Shown here: positions 7,344-14,676 of the stretch, piece after piece
Layout: each line of letters begins with the position of its first letter
How positions within the stretch are numbered: position 1 is the stretch's first letter
Origin: UBA3103 sp002365855
Lineage (GTDB): Bacteria > Bacillota > Desulfotomaculia > Desulfotomaculales > Pelotomaculaceae
Reading direction: 5' to 3'
Assembly (NCBI GenBank): GCA_030627625.1
Contig: DAOURR010000030.1
Span: forward strand, 1 to 26,003
DNA length: 26,003 nt
Position numbers and translations under genes: made by a program
The notes under the pieces: generated by a model
Told to the model about the DNA's origin: nothing
Seen by the model: only the letters and a program-made list of their open reading frames with translations
The model's database searches: none

Positions 7344-8231
7344 ATGCGCGTTACCAATAAGATGATTGCCCAGACCGTGCTGAACAACCTGGGAACCGGG
7401 CTGAGCAGGCTGCAGAAGCTGCAGGATCAGATGTCAAGCGGGTACATGGTCTCCCGGCCGTCGGACAACCCTGTTGTTGCTACCCGCGTGATGACGATGA
7501 ATTCAGTCATGAAGCAGCACGAGCAGTATGAGAGAAATGTAGACGACGCCATTGGTTGGTTAGAAGCCACCGACAAGGCTTTGGGAAATCTCACCGATGC
7601 ACTCCAGCGCGCCAGGGAACTGGCCCTGTACGGGGCGAATGGCACTTTATCCTCCACCGACCGCAGCGCCCTGGCCCAGGAAGTGGAGCAGTTGACAGCT
7701 AGTGTGGTGCAGATAGCCAACACCAGCTATGCCGGCCGCTATATTTTTGCCGGAACAATGACCACTACCTCGCCATTTGCGGAAGTCCCGCCAGGAAGCG
7801 GGATTGTTGTGTACAGTGGCAACAATGGGCAGTTGGAATGGGAAGTTGGCCAGGGAGTGACGGTAAACATTAATATTAATGGTAGAGATGCTTTTATAGA
7901 CTCGGATGTTTTTGCCTCACTTAATGATCTTCGTACTAACCTTCAGTCCAGCGGTACCTTTGACACAACGATACTATCCAGGTTGGACAGCGCCATCGAC
8001 AGCACCCTTAATCTTCGTGCGTCCATGGGAGCAAAAAACAACCGCCTGGAGATGGCCCTGAACCGGTATTCTATGGAAAAGATTAATTATGAGCAACTAT
8101 TGTCGAAGTTAAATGATGTAGACATAGCCAAAATATACACCGACTTTAAGATGCAGGAAGCAGTTTACCAGTCCGCCCTGAATACCGGCGCCCGCATCCT
8201 GCAGCCCACCCTATTAGACTTCCTTCGCTAA
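7344..8231 (+). CDS. flgL: Flagellar hook-filament junction protein FlgL
   Basis: 295 residues. FlgL is the second junction protein, sitting between FlgK and flagellin. The N-terminus MRVTNKMIAQTVLNNL and SGYMVSRPSDNPVVATRVM are the flagellin-like D0/D1 helices with the FlgL-specific PSDNP motif. The middle YAGRYIFAGTMTTTSPF is typical of FlgL. The C-terminal helix has ALNTGARILQPTLLDFL. GGAGGGGG just upstream gives a strong ribosome binding site. Cotranscribed with flgK. Confidence 0.94.
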   Translation: MRVTNKMIAQTVLNNLGTGLSRLQKLQDQMSSGYMVSRPSDNPVVATRVMTMNSVMKQHEQYERNVDDAIGWLEATDKALGNLTDALQRARELALYGANGTLSSTDRSALAQEVEQLTASVVQIANTSYAGRYIFAGTMTTTSPFAEVPPGSGIVVYSGNNGQLEWEVGQGVTVNININGRDAFIDSDVFASLNDLRTNLQSSGTFDTTILSRLDSAIDSTLNLRASMGAKNNRLEMALNRYSMEKINYEQLLSKLNDVDIAKIYTDFKMQEAVYQSALNTGARILQPTLLDFLR

Positions 8232-8252
8232 ACAACGAAAGAAGGGATAACC

Positions 8253-8597
8253 ATGAAAATCGGCGCCGGCGGCCTGCAGGCTTTAGTCGGGTATGAAGCA
8301 ACCCGCTCGCTTGACGCCAGCCGTATGAAACCAACGCCACAAGAGGCACTGCTGCAGGCTGAAGACCATGCCAGGCGTAGGCAGCGCTACGAGCTCAACA
8401 GGGCTGTAGAGCATATGCGCCAGGCGGCGGAGATGTACAACCAGCCCCTGGAATTTAAAGTTAAGCAGGGGAACAAGCCCAAGATTAAAGCCAGGGACAG
8501 GCGCACCGGGGCCGAGCGGGAATATACGCTTGAAGAGGCTGAAGCCTGGCTGTTGGAACAGAGGGGTAAGGGCGGTAAATTGAACGGGTACGCATAA
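8253..8597 (+). CDS. Small FlaG-like protein of unknown role
   Basis: 114 residues, without signal peptide or membrane segment. Its second half, EHMRQAAEMYNQPLEFKVKQ followed by KIKARDRRTGAEREYTLEEAEAWL, lines up with the conserved half of the FlaG protein at 14677-15048: a helix, then L/V-x-F-K-V, a polar turn, K-x-x-x-R-x-T/D and a terminal helix. The N-terminal half is polar with a cluster of arginines. It lies between flgL and fliW, where Bacillus subtilis has the unrelated-looking yviE. FlaG influences filament length and flagellin behaviour, so a filament-related role is plausible but unproven. AGAAGGG precedes the ATG. Confidence 0.75.
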   Translation: MKIGAGGLQALVGYEATRSLDASRMKPTPQEALLQAEDHARRRQRYELNRAVEHMRQAAEMYNQPLEFKVKQGNKPKIKARDRRTGAEREYTLEEAEAWLLEQRGKGGKLNGYA

Positions 8598-8602
8598 ATA
8601 AG

Positions 8603-8623
8603 TGGCCGCAGGGTCATTTTTTT
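8603..8623 (+). terminator. Weak intrinsic terminator before fliW
   Basis: TGGCC (8603-8607) pairs with GGTCA (8612-8616), one G-T pair, over a GCAG loop, followed by seven T (8617-8623). The stem of five is weak, so it would attenuate rather than stop transcription into fliW. Confidence 0.35.
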
Positions 8624-8641
8624 ATACGAGGGGGTTTTGAT

Positions 8642-9088
8642 ATGGAGTTAACCGCCAAAAAAGGCGAAATAGAAAAGCGAACGGACCTGTTTTTATCATT
8701 TCCCTGGGGTTTGCCGGGATTGGAGGACTACACAAGATACAGCCTGAGCGTTTTGGAGGAAAACTTGCCATTTTATTTCCTCAGGTGCGCCAGCAAGCCG
8801 GCGGTGGGCCTGCTGCTCGTCAACCCCTTTGTCTTTTTCAGGGACTACGATTTTGACATCGACGGGGAAGCGGTCAAACAGCTGCAAATTGACGACCCGG
8901 GCCAGGTGGTGGTACTGAGTGTCGTCAACACCAGCGGCGGCCTGAAATCAGCCACAGTCAACCTTACCGCCCCGGTGATCATCAATACGGAGCGCCTGTT
9001 GGCCAAGCAGGTTGTCCTAAACGATAAAAGGTATTCCTTCCGCACCCCCCTGGTTGCCAGTACAGGTGCTGAAAAGGGGGATCGGTGA
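8642..9088 (+). CDS. fliW: Flagellar assembly factor FliW
   Basis: 148 residues, normal FliW length. FliW binds either flagellin or CsrA. When flagellin is exported, free FliW removes CsrA from flagellin mRNA. Family markers: FPWGLPGLEDYTRYSL near residue 20, FYFLRCASKPAVGLLLVNP near 40-58, DDPGQVVVLSVV, and SATVNLTAPVIIN toward the end. A GAGGGGG site lies just upstream of the ATG. csrA starts two bases after the stop, the usual fliW-csrA pairing, and flagellin is next. Confidence 0.94.
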   Translation: MELTAKKGEIEKRTDLFLSFPWGLPGLEDYTRYSLSVLEENLPFYFLRCASKPAVGLLLVNPFVFFRDYDFDIDGEAVKQLQIDDPGQVVVLSVVNTSGGLKSATVNLTAPVIINTERLLAKQVVLNDKRYSFRTPLVASTGAEKGDR

Positions 9089-9089
9089 C

Positions 9090-9323
9090 ATGCTGGTTCT
9101 GGCGCGCAAAAAAGGTCAGTCGATCATGATCGGGAAGGAGATCAGGATCATGGTGGTGGAAACGGGGGGCGAAACGGTGCGCTTGGGTATCGACGCCCCG
9201 CCGCACCTGGAGATTTTCAGGGAGGAGATTTACCGTGAGTTGCGTGAGGAGAACACCGGGGCAGTGACCAGCTCCGAGGAAGCGTTAAAGTTTCTTAACG
9301 AGAAAATTTCCAGGGAAAAGTAA
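9090..9323 (+). CDS. csrA: RNA-binding translational regulator CsrA
   Basis: 77 residues. It begins MLVLARKKGQSIMIGKEI, the first beta strands of CsrA, and continues with GETVRLGIDAPP and the RNA-contact region HLEIFREEIY. CsrA dimers bind GGA motifs in hairpin loops and block ribosome binding. The upstream in-frame start at 9054 would lie inside fliW and lacks family support, whereas ATG 9090 follows GGGGG by about nine bases. Its likely main target is the flagellin leader 100 bases downstream. The tail from about residue 50 is longer than in Escherichia coli CsrA but usual for Bacillota. Confidence 0.94.
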   Translation: MLVLARKKGQSIMIGKEIRIMVVETGGETVRLGIDAPPHLEIFREEIYRELREENTGAVTSSEEALKFLNEKISREK

Positions 9324-9329
9324 AAAATA

Positions 9330-9348
9330 GGACTAAAGAGGACTAAAG
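9330..9348. repeat. Tandem GGACTAAAG repeat
   Basis: GGACTAAAG occurs at 9330-9338 and again at 9340-9348, separated by one A. The second copy contains the TAAA used as a candidate -35 element of the flagellin promoter, so the duplication may supply an alternative -35 or a regulator site. Confidence 0.45.
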
Positions 9349-9370
9349 CTTTACAGCTAATAAACGATAT
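9344..9370 (+). promoter_or_regulatory. Sigma-28 promoter for flagellin
   Basis: TAAA at 9344-9347, 15 bases, then AACGATAT at 9363-9370, two differences from GCCGATAT. A second candidate lies just downstream: TAAA at 9383-9386, 14 bases, GCCGACCC at 9401-9408. The first has correct spacing and the CGATAT core. The second keeps GCCGA but loses the A-T-rich end. Either would leave the CsrA-type hairpin in the leader. Confidence 0.55.
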
Positions 9371-9416
9371 AGATTACAAATATAAAGTTTTTCGGGGGCG
9401 GCCGACCCCGGACAAA

Positions 9417-9460
9417 GTGACCGCATGGAAGCGGTCATAGCAAAAATAATTCATGGAGGA
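9417..9460 (+). promoter_or_regulatory. Putative CsrA-binding flagellin leader
   Basis: TGACCGC (9418-9424) pairs with GCGGTCA (9431-9437) and presents ATGGAA as a six-base loop, so a GGA motif sits in a hairpin loop. A second GGA lies in the Shine-Dalgarno sequence GGAGGA at 9455-9460. Two sites, one in a hairpin and one on the ribosome site, is how Bacillus subtilis CsrA represses hag. The csrA and fliW genes lie directly upstream. Confidence 0.65.
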
Positions 9461-9469
9461 ATGAAAAGA

Positions 9470-10606
9470 ATGAGAATCAACCACAATATTGCGGCGCTCA
9501 ACACTTTTCGTCAGCTATCGAGCAATAATGTAATGGCTTCCAAGTCCCTGGAAAAACTTTCATCCGGACTCCGGATAAACCGCGCGGGGGACGACGCGGC
9601 AGGTCTGGCTATCTCTGAAAAAATGAGAGGGCAGATTCGAGGGCTGGATCAGGCCACAAGTAATGCGCAGGATGGTATTTCACTAATCCAGACCGCTGAA
9701 GGAGCTTTAAACGAAGTCCACTCCATTCTACAACGTATGAATGAGCTTGCGGTACAGGCCGCAAACGGCACTCTTTCAACCAATGACAGGACGGCTATTT
9801 CCAGCGAAATAACACAGTTAAACGGTGAAATCGATCGTATTTCATCTGCCACCAAGTTTAACGGCCAAACCCTGCTGGCAGGTACATTTGGTGTTCAGCT
9901 GAACGCAACTTCAGGTTTAGCTGTTGGTAGCAATGGTATAACAGCTATTGATATCAGTGGGGCTTCTGAATCAGAGACATACACTATAGCTGTAGGTGCA
10001 GTCGGCGGCGCCGGATTTGTGCAATTGACAGACACACTCGGTAATAGACAGGAGATAGCTTTTGCAGACAGCACTGCCGGAGTATTAGATTTTGATAAGT
10101 TAGGAATAAAGATTACAGTAAACAATACCTGGACATGTGCAGGCTTGGCAGCAGCTAACAACGGTGGCGGCGGCGCCGGTACTGTCATTACAACGGCGTC
10201 AGCAGCTGTAAAACTTCAAATCGGCTCCGAAAACGATGTCGCACAGCAATTGGGTATATCTATTCAGCTGGTGGACAGTTCCGCAGTTTCACTTAACACT
10301 GCGTCTATAGACGTTTCCACCTCCACAGATGCCGCTTCATCTATAACAACAATTGCGTCGGCCATCGACACTGTATCTTCCAGGCGCTCCGCGCTTGGCG
10401 CTTACCAGAACCGTCTGGAACATACCATTAACAACGTAAGCACCGCTGCTGAAAACTTGACGGCCGCCGAATCCCGCATTCGTGACGTGGATATGGCCAA
10501 GGAAATGATGGAATTTACCAAGATGAGCATTCTTTCACAGGCCGCCACGGCCATGCTGGCACAGGCCAACCAACAGCCGCAGGGAGTGCTGCAACTGCTC
10601 CGTTAA
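9470..10606 (+). CDS. fliC: Flagellin
   Basis: 378 residues with both conserved ends: MRINHNIAALNTFRQL and SGLRINRAGDDAAGLAISEK at the N-terminus, and ESRIRDVDMAKEMMEFTK with a final ANQQPQGVLQLLR at the C-terminus. These form the D0/D1 filament core. The middle (about residues 140-290) is a variable surface domain rich in Gly, Ala, Thr and Asn. It holds one cysteine (residue 223). ATG 9470 is preferred to ATG 9425, because GGAGGA (9455-9460) is nine bases upstream and the family begins MRIN. The gene is monocistronic, with a promoter and CsrA-type leader before it and a strong terminator after it. Called hag in Bacillus. Confidence 0.96.
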   Translation: MRINHNIAALNTFRQLSSNNVMASKSLEKLSSGLRINRAGDDAAGLAISEKMRGQIRGLDQATSNAQDGISLIQTAEGALNEVHSILQRMNELAVQAANGTLSTNDRTAISSEITQLNGEIDRISSATKFNGQTLLAGTFGVQLNATSGLAVGSNGITAIDISGASESETYTIAVGAVGGAGFVQLTDTLGNRQEIAFADSTAGVLDFDKLGIKITVNNTWTCAGLAAANNGGGGAGTVITTASAAVKLQIGSENDVAQQLGISIQLVDSSAVSLNTASIDVSTSTDAASSITTIASAIDTVSSRRSALGAYQNRLEHTINNVSTAAENLTAAESRIRDVDMAKEMMEFTKMSILSQAATAMLAQANQQPQGVLQLLR

Positions 10607-10618
10607 TTTTGAAGAAAC

Positions 10619-10655
10619 AAGAGAGACCTTGGTTTTTCCCAGGGTCTCTCTTTTC
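10619..10655 (+). terminator. Strong terminator after flagellin
   Basis: GAGAGACCTTGG (10621-10632) pairs with CCAGGGTCTCTC (10639-10650), 12 pairs with one G-T, extended by A-T pairs at the base, loop of six, then TTTTC. It separates the flagellin transcript from fliD. Confidence 0.88.
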
Positions 10656-10673
10656 TCAAAAATTAATTCCACT

Positions 10674-10700
10674 TAAGGTTTTCATCTTTATTTCCGATAA
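10674..10700 (+). promoter_or_regulatory. Sigma-28 promoter for fliD
   Basis: TAAG at 10674-10677, exactly 15 bases, then TCCGATAA at 10693-10700. Only one base in each half differs from TAAA and GCCGATAA. It lies between the flagellin terminator and the fliD start, so fliD has its own late promoter. Start expected near 10708. Confidence 0.78.
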
Positions 10701-10739
10701 TATTGTTGAAGATACTTTTATGCCGGTGGTGGTGGTTAA

Positions 10740-12311
10740 ATGTTTTCCAACTTAAGGATTGGCGGGCTTGTCTCAGGTCTGGACACGGATTCCATAGTGA
10801 AAGATCTAATGAGGATCAAAAGGGTTCCGGTCGATAAGCTGAAACAGAATAAACAGATCCTGCAGTGGCAGAGAGAAAGCTACAGGGAGATTAACGTCAG
10901 CCTGAGGAGCTTCAGGGACGCAGTGTTTAATATGAAGCTCCAGTCTACCTATATGGCCAGGAGCGCCGCGTCCTCCAATGAGAGCGCTGTCAGCGCCTCG
11001 GCCAACACCAGCGCGGTCCAGGGGAATTATACTGTAACCGTGACACAGCTTGCCCGGGGAGTGACAATCGGCAGCCAGGAAGGCCTGGACTACCTGTTTG
11101 ACGAGATGAAGGAAGACGGGACGGTCAGGACCCTGCAGGAGCAGTTCGGCCTGGGTGACGACCCCGTCACCTTTACCCTGACGGGAAAAGTGTCCGGGGA
11201 GCTCAAGAGCAGCGACTTTACCATCGACCCAACGACGGATACTGTTTACACGCTGGCTGCAAAAATTAACAGCGCCAACATCGGGATCAGCGCCAACTAC
11301 GATGCCGGCTTGAACAGGTTTTCACTCTCCTCCGCTTCGACCGGCAGCAATGCTTATATCAAGGTGACTGGTGATGCTTCAGGGCTGCTCTCAGATGCCG
11401 CAGGCGCCGGTGACAATGTGTTGAGATTGAAGCTGGCCGGCGACGCCGAGCCTTCCGTGGCGAACGGACAGCTGGGCAGGGACGCTATCTTCAGCTTCGG
11501 TGACATGCCGGGACTGACTTCAGCTTCAAACACTGTCACGGTCAACGGCATCACCCTGACCCTGAAGGAGGGCGGCGGGGCAACAAGCACTATTTCTGTC
11601 ACGAACGACACAGACGCCGTCTTTAATACCATAAAAGATTTTGTTAATTCCTACAATAGCCTAATTGATAAAATAAACGGGAAACTGTCGGAGACCCGCA
11701 ACCGGAACTACCTCCCCCTGACCGATGAGCAGAAGGAGGAAATGTCGGAAAAAGAAATAGAAAAGTGGGAGGAGTTTGCCAGAAGCGGCCTGCTGCGCAA
11801 CGACGGGTTGCTTAACAGGACCGTCACAGGGATGCGTGCGACTTTATCCTCTATCGTGTCCGGGCTGACGGGTGGAGGCGGCTACGACAGCCTGGCCAAA
11901 ATAGGCATTACAACCGGTCTATATACTGAAAAAGGAAAGCTCAATATTAACGAGGCCAAGCTTAGGGAAGCCCTGCAGAATGACCCCGACGGTGTGAAGG
12001 AGTTATTCTCAAAGTTTTCAGAAGTGGATGAGGAAAAGGGATTGGCCCAGCGCCTGTATGACGACGTTAACAACGGAATTTCACTGGTCTCCGCAAGGGC
12101 GGGCGACGAAAGCGCGTACAGCCTTTTTGACAACAGCAATATAGGTAAACGTCTCAGCCAAATAGACAAGGACATCGACAAACTGGAAGAGCGGCTCGAG
12201 GAGATAGAAAACCGCTATTGGAAGCAGTTTACCGCGCTGGAGCAGGCTATCAGCCGGATGAACGCCCAGAGTTCCTGGCTTACACAGCAATCTGCCAGCT
12301 CGAATCAATAA
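10740..12311 (+). CDS. fliD: Flagellar filament cap protein FliD
   Basis: 523 residues. FliD caps the growing filament and folds incoming flagellin. The N-terminus has RIGGLVSGLDTDSIVKDLM, the FliD_N signature. The middle has NGITLTLKEGGG and VNSYNSLIDKINGKL, the start of FliD_C. Near the C-terminus come the conserved GLLRNDGLLNRTVTGMR and LAKIGITTGLYTEKGKLNI blocks and a long coiled end (IDKDIDKLEERLEEIENRY) finishing in MNAQSSWLTQQ. The ribosome site is a GGTGGTGGTGG repeat, less canonical than its neighbours. A sigma-28 promoter lies upstream and a terminator downstream. Confidence 0.95.
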   Translation: MFSNLRIGGLVSGLDTDSIVKDLMRIKRVPVDKLKQNKQILQWQRESYREINVSLRSFRDAVFNMKLQSTYMARSAASSNESAVSASANTSAVQGNYTVTVTQLARGVTIGSQEGLDYLFDEMKEDGTVRTLQEQFGLGDDPVTFTLTGKVSGELKSSDFTIDPTTDTVYTLAAKINSANIGISANYDAGLNRFSLSSASTGSNAYIKVTGDASGLLSDAAGAGDNVLRLKLAGDAEPSVANGQLGRDAIFSFGDMPGLTSASNTVTVNGITLTLKEGGGATSTISVTNDTDAVFNTIKDFVNSYNSLIDKINGKLSETRNRNYLPLTDEQKEEMSEKEIEKWEEFARSGLLRNDGLLNRTVTGMRATLSSIVSGLTGGGGYDSLAKIGITTGLYTEKGKLNINEAKLREALQNDPDGVKELFSKFSEVDEEKGLAQRLYDDVNNGISLVSARAGDESAYSLFDNSNIGKRLSQIDKDIDKLEERLEEIENRYWKQFTALEQAISRMNAQSSWLTQQSASSNQ

Positions 12312-12390
12312 TAAATACGGTGGGAAATTTGAGTATTAGTGTTCGAAAAAGTAGTTAATGTCAATATCATGAGTATGATTACGTTATTTA

Positions 12391-12412
12391 GCCGGCTTCA
12401 CAGCCGGTTTTT
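12391..12412 (+). terminator. Terminator after fliD
   Basis: CCGGCT (12392-12397) pairs with AGCCGG (12402-12407) over a TCAC loop, followed by TTTTT. It lies 80 bases after the fliD stop. The rest of the 280-base gap to the next gene holds the sigma-28 promoter at 12469-12495 and otherwise AT-rich DNA with no gene seen. Confidence 0.75.
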
Positions 12413-12468
12413 ACGTGCAGGCATATTTATTAACTTCAACGTTATTACAAAATGGGACTTTGGTAGTA

Positions 12469-12495
12469 TAAATCTTCATACCATTATGCCGATAA
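12469..12495 (+). promoter_or_regulatory. Perfect sigma-28 promoter
   Basis: TAAA at 12469-12472, exactly 15 bases, then GCCGATAA at 12488-12495: a full match to the sigma-28 consensus and the best in the window. A transcript would start near 12503 and carry the calcium-loop protein gene, fliS, the FliT-like gene and flaG up to the terminator at 15088. Confidence 0.88.
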
Positions 12496-12591
12496 AAAGA
12501 GTAATATAACTTATTGTTAAAACCTTAAGTTGGTGTTGGAGTTCTTAATGGAGATTGGTCTTATTTTAGAAAGAAAGAGGGATGCGGCTAG

Positions 12592-13683
12592 ATGAAGGTT
12601 GATAGTTCAGCCGTCCACATGTCCGGCAGCAGCAGCAGCCTTGCTACCTACACCAGGGAAGAGACACTCAGGATGTGGGCCGGCAAGGAGAGGCCTGATT
12701 TTGAAGGGCGCGATCTGCCTACAGGCCGGCTGCAGGGTTTATTTCAGGCGGACACCCTCGAGCTGTCCGGGCAGGCCAGGTCCCTCATCGCGCAGGGTAA
12801 AGGCGCGGAGCAGGCAGACCCTGCAGGCAAGACCACCCAGCTGGAGCTTTCTGAGCAGGACAAACAGAAATTGTTGCTGGTCCAGAGAATGATTGAAATG
12901 CTCACAGGCAAGAAAATCAAGTTTTATGTTCTAAAAGAAATCAACCTTGAAGCTGGAAAAAGCGCCTTTGCTAACCCTATAAAAGCGCCGCCTTCTGCGG
13001 TGCAGCCGCGGCAGGGCTGGGGCCTGGAGTATGACCTGCGCGAGTCTTGTTACGAGCAGCAAAAGATGTCCTTTACCGCTCAGGGTACAGTCAGGACTGC
13101 AGACGGCAGGGAGATAAACTTTTCGGTGCAGCTGAATATGAGCAGGGAATTTGCCTCTCAGCATAACCTTACAATCAGGGCGGGTGACGCCGCACTGGTC
13201 GACCCGCTGGTGATCAATTTCAGCGGTTCGGCTCCCAGTCTGACGGAAACAAAGTTCAGCTTTGACCTGGACTCGGACGGGCATCAGGACCAGATTTCGT
13301 TCGTGGGTCCCGGCAGCGGCCTGCTGGCCCTGGACCTGGACGGTGACGGACGGATTAATAATGGGATGGAACTATTCGGGCCAAGTAGCGGAGATGGATT
13401 TGCCGAACTCGCGCGGTACGACGAGGACGGCAACCAGTGGATTGATGAAAGCGACCCTATTTATGAAAGGCTGCGCATTTGGACCAAAGATCAGAATGGC
13501 AATGATGTTTTGTTCGCCCTAGGGCAGAAAAACGTCGGCGCGATATTCCTGGGCAACGTCAGCACGTTATTTGACTTAAAGGACCAGGCCAACAACCTTC
13601 AGGGTCAGGTCAAAAAAACGGGGATATACTTAAGTGAAAGCGGCCCGGTCGGGACAGTTCAGCAGATTGACCTGACCATATAA
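12592..13683 (+). CDS. Protein with DxDxDG calcium-binding loops, flagellar late operon
   Basis: 363 residues, not a named flagellar protein. The N-terminal 75 residues are polar (Ser-rich, then DTLELSGQARSLIAQ). The middle is mixed. The C-terminal third holds three calcium-type loops: FDLDSDGHQD (224-233), LDLDGDGRINNG (247-258) and DEDGNQWIDESD (277-288), then YERLRIWTKDQNGND. This order (FDLDGDG, a GPDDGLL-like turn, D-x-DGDGRI-NG-ELFG, ALA..D.DGNG.ID..DP....LR.W) is known from the calcium-binding tail of many RTX-like secreted proteins. There is no signal peptide or membrane helix, so export, if it occurs, could be through the flagellar apparatus. It has a perfect sigma-28 promoter and lies between fliD and fliS, which argues for a filament- or surface-linked role. 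Function unknown. Confidence 0.82.
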   Translation: MKVDSSAVHMSGSSSSLATYTREETLRMWAGKERPDFEGRDLPTGRLQGLFQADTLELSGQARSLIAQGKGAEQADPAGKTTQLELSEQDKQKLLLVQRMIEMLTGKKIKFYVLKEINLEAGKSAFANPIKAPPSAVQPRQGWGLEYDLRESCYEQQKMSFTAQGTVRTADGREINFSVQLNMSREFASQHNLTIRAGDAALVDPLVINFSGSAPSLTETKFSFDLDSDGHQDQISFVGPGSGLLALDLDGDGRINNGMELFGPSSGDGFAELARYDEDGNQWIDESDPIYERLRIWTKDQNGNDVLFALGQKNVGAIFLGNVSTLFDLKDQANNLQGQVKKTGIYLSESGPVGTVQQIDLTI

Positions 13684-13750
13684 AGCAGCATCTGATAAAA
13701 AGCAAGGCTTCTTCTAGCAATCATTAATTGAACTTACGGAGGTAGATTGC

Positions 13751-14143
13751 GTGGTCAACAATAACCCATATCACCAGTACCAGCGCAATGCGGTGGCCTG
13801 CGCGAGCAAAGGCGATTTGACGCTGATGTTGTACAACGGCGCGGTCAAGCACATCAAGCACGCTGTAAATATGGTGGCAGCCAAGAATATCGAAAGAGCG
13901 CACCACTCGATCGTACGGGCGCAGGAGATCATATCTTATCTCAGCGAGAGTCTAAACCCTGATTTTGAAATCTCAAACAGCCTGGCTGCCTTATATGATT
14001 ATATAAATCACCGCCTGGTCCAGGCCAACATTAAGAAAGACGGAGATATTTTATCCGAGGTGCTAGGCCTGGTAGTGGAGTTGAGAGACACCTGGGTGGA
14101 GGCGCTGCAGCTGTCCAAATCACCTGTTGCGAGCGGTCAGTAA
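13751..14143 (+). CDS. fliS: Flagellin export chaperone FliS
   Basis: 130 residues, standard FliS length. FliS clasps the C-terminus of flagellin in the cytoplasm and prevents early polymerisation. Recognisable by NPYHQYQRNAV at the start, LTLMLYNGAVKHIKHAV (helix 2) and the later RAQEIISYLSESLNPDFEIS and LAALYDYINHRLVQANI. GTG 13751 follows ACGGAGGTAG by about six bases. Its stop overlaps the next ATG by one base (TAATG). Confidence 0.94.
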   Translation: MVNNNPYHQYQRNAVACASKGDLTLMLYNGAVKHIKHAVNMVAAKNIERAHHSIVRAQEIISYLSESLNPDFEISNSLAALYDYINHRLVQANIKKDGDILSEVLGLVVELRDTWVEALQLSKSPVASGQ

Positions 14144-14631
14144 TGGCAAAGGAAAACGCAGGTATACTATTGAGCAGGCTGGTGGAACTGGCTCTCAGAA
14201 AAAAAGAAATCGCGGAAAAAATTTTGAAATTGACTTCAGGACAGTCCGGGGAACTCACACCTGAAAACTATGACAGGCTGGAGTCTCTGATCAAAGAAAA
14301 ACAGGACTTCATGGACTGCATAGACTTGATTGACGACGAAGCGCTGCAGCTTGGAAATAAAGTCCTGGAAACGACAGGCGCGGGCGCCTGGGATGATGTA
14401 AAGAAGATCTATACCGGGGAATGGGAAGCAATTGGAGGACTGCGTGACGAAGCGGCCCGGCTGCTGGGGGAAGCCCTGGTTATAGACAGGAGAAATTTAA
14501 AAAGCATTGGCGAAGAATACCGGAAGCTGAAAAGTGAAATGGAGCAATTCAGAGCGGGCAGAGGTTCTGCAAAGGCTTACCAGGGTAATGACGCGCAGAC
14601 AGGCGGCTACTTTATCGACAAAAAGAAATAA
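14143..14631 (+). CDS. FliT-like flagellar chaperone
   Basis: 162 residues, cytoplasmic and almost entirely helical, with heptad-like stretches (ENYDRLESLIKEKQDFMDCI; RRNLKSIGEEYRKLKSEMEQF). In Bacillota the gene after fliS is commonly fliT, a chaperone for FliD, and some lineages have a second FlgN-type protein here. EKQDFMDCIDLID resembles the FlgN/FliT family pattern. The FliT label rests mainly on position, and a FlgN-like role is the alternative. Translation is coupled to fliS by the one-base overlap. Confidence 0.65.
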   Translation: MAKENAGILLSRLVELALRKKEIAEKILKLTSGQSGELTPENYDRLESLIKEKQDFMDCIDLIDDEALQLGNKVLETTGAGAWDDVKKIYTGEWEAIGGLRDEAARLLGEALVIDRRNLKSIGEEYRKLKSEMEQFRAGRGSAKAYQGNDAQTGGYFIDKKK

Positions 14632-14676
14632 ATTTATGCACGACAAAAGAAAGTATACTCCGGGGGGTGACATAAA

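Noticed and set aside
9425..9469. Upstream in-frame ATG of flagellin
   Set aside because: It lies in the loop of the leader hairpin, has no ribosome site, and would add 15 residues not found in flagellins. The GGAGGA site fits ATG 9470.
12582..12602. Six-codon upstream frame just before the calcium-loop gene
   Set aside because: It sits directly against the purine-rich ribosome site with no spacing, so it is unlikely to be translated. ATG 12592 has proper spacing.
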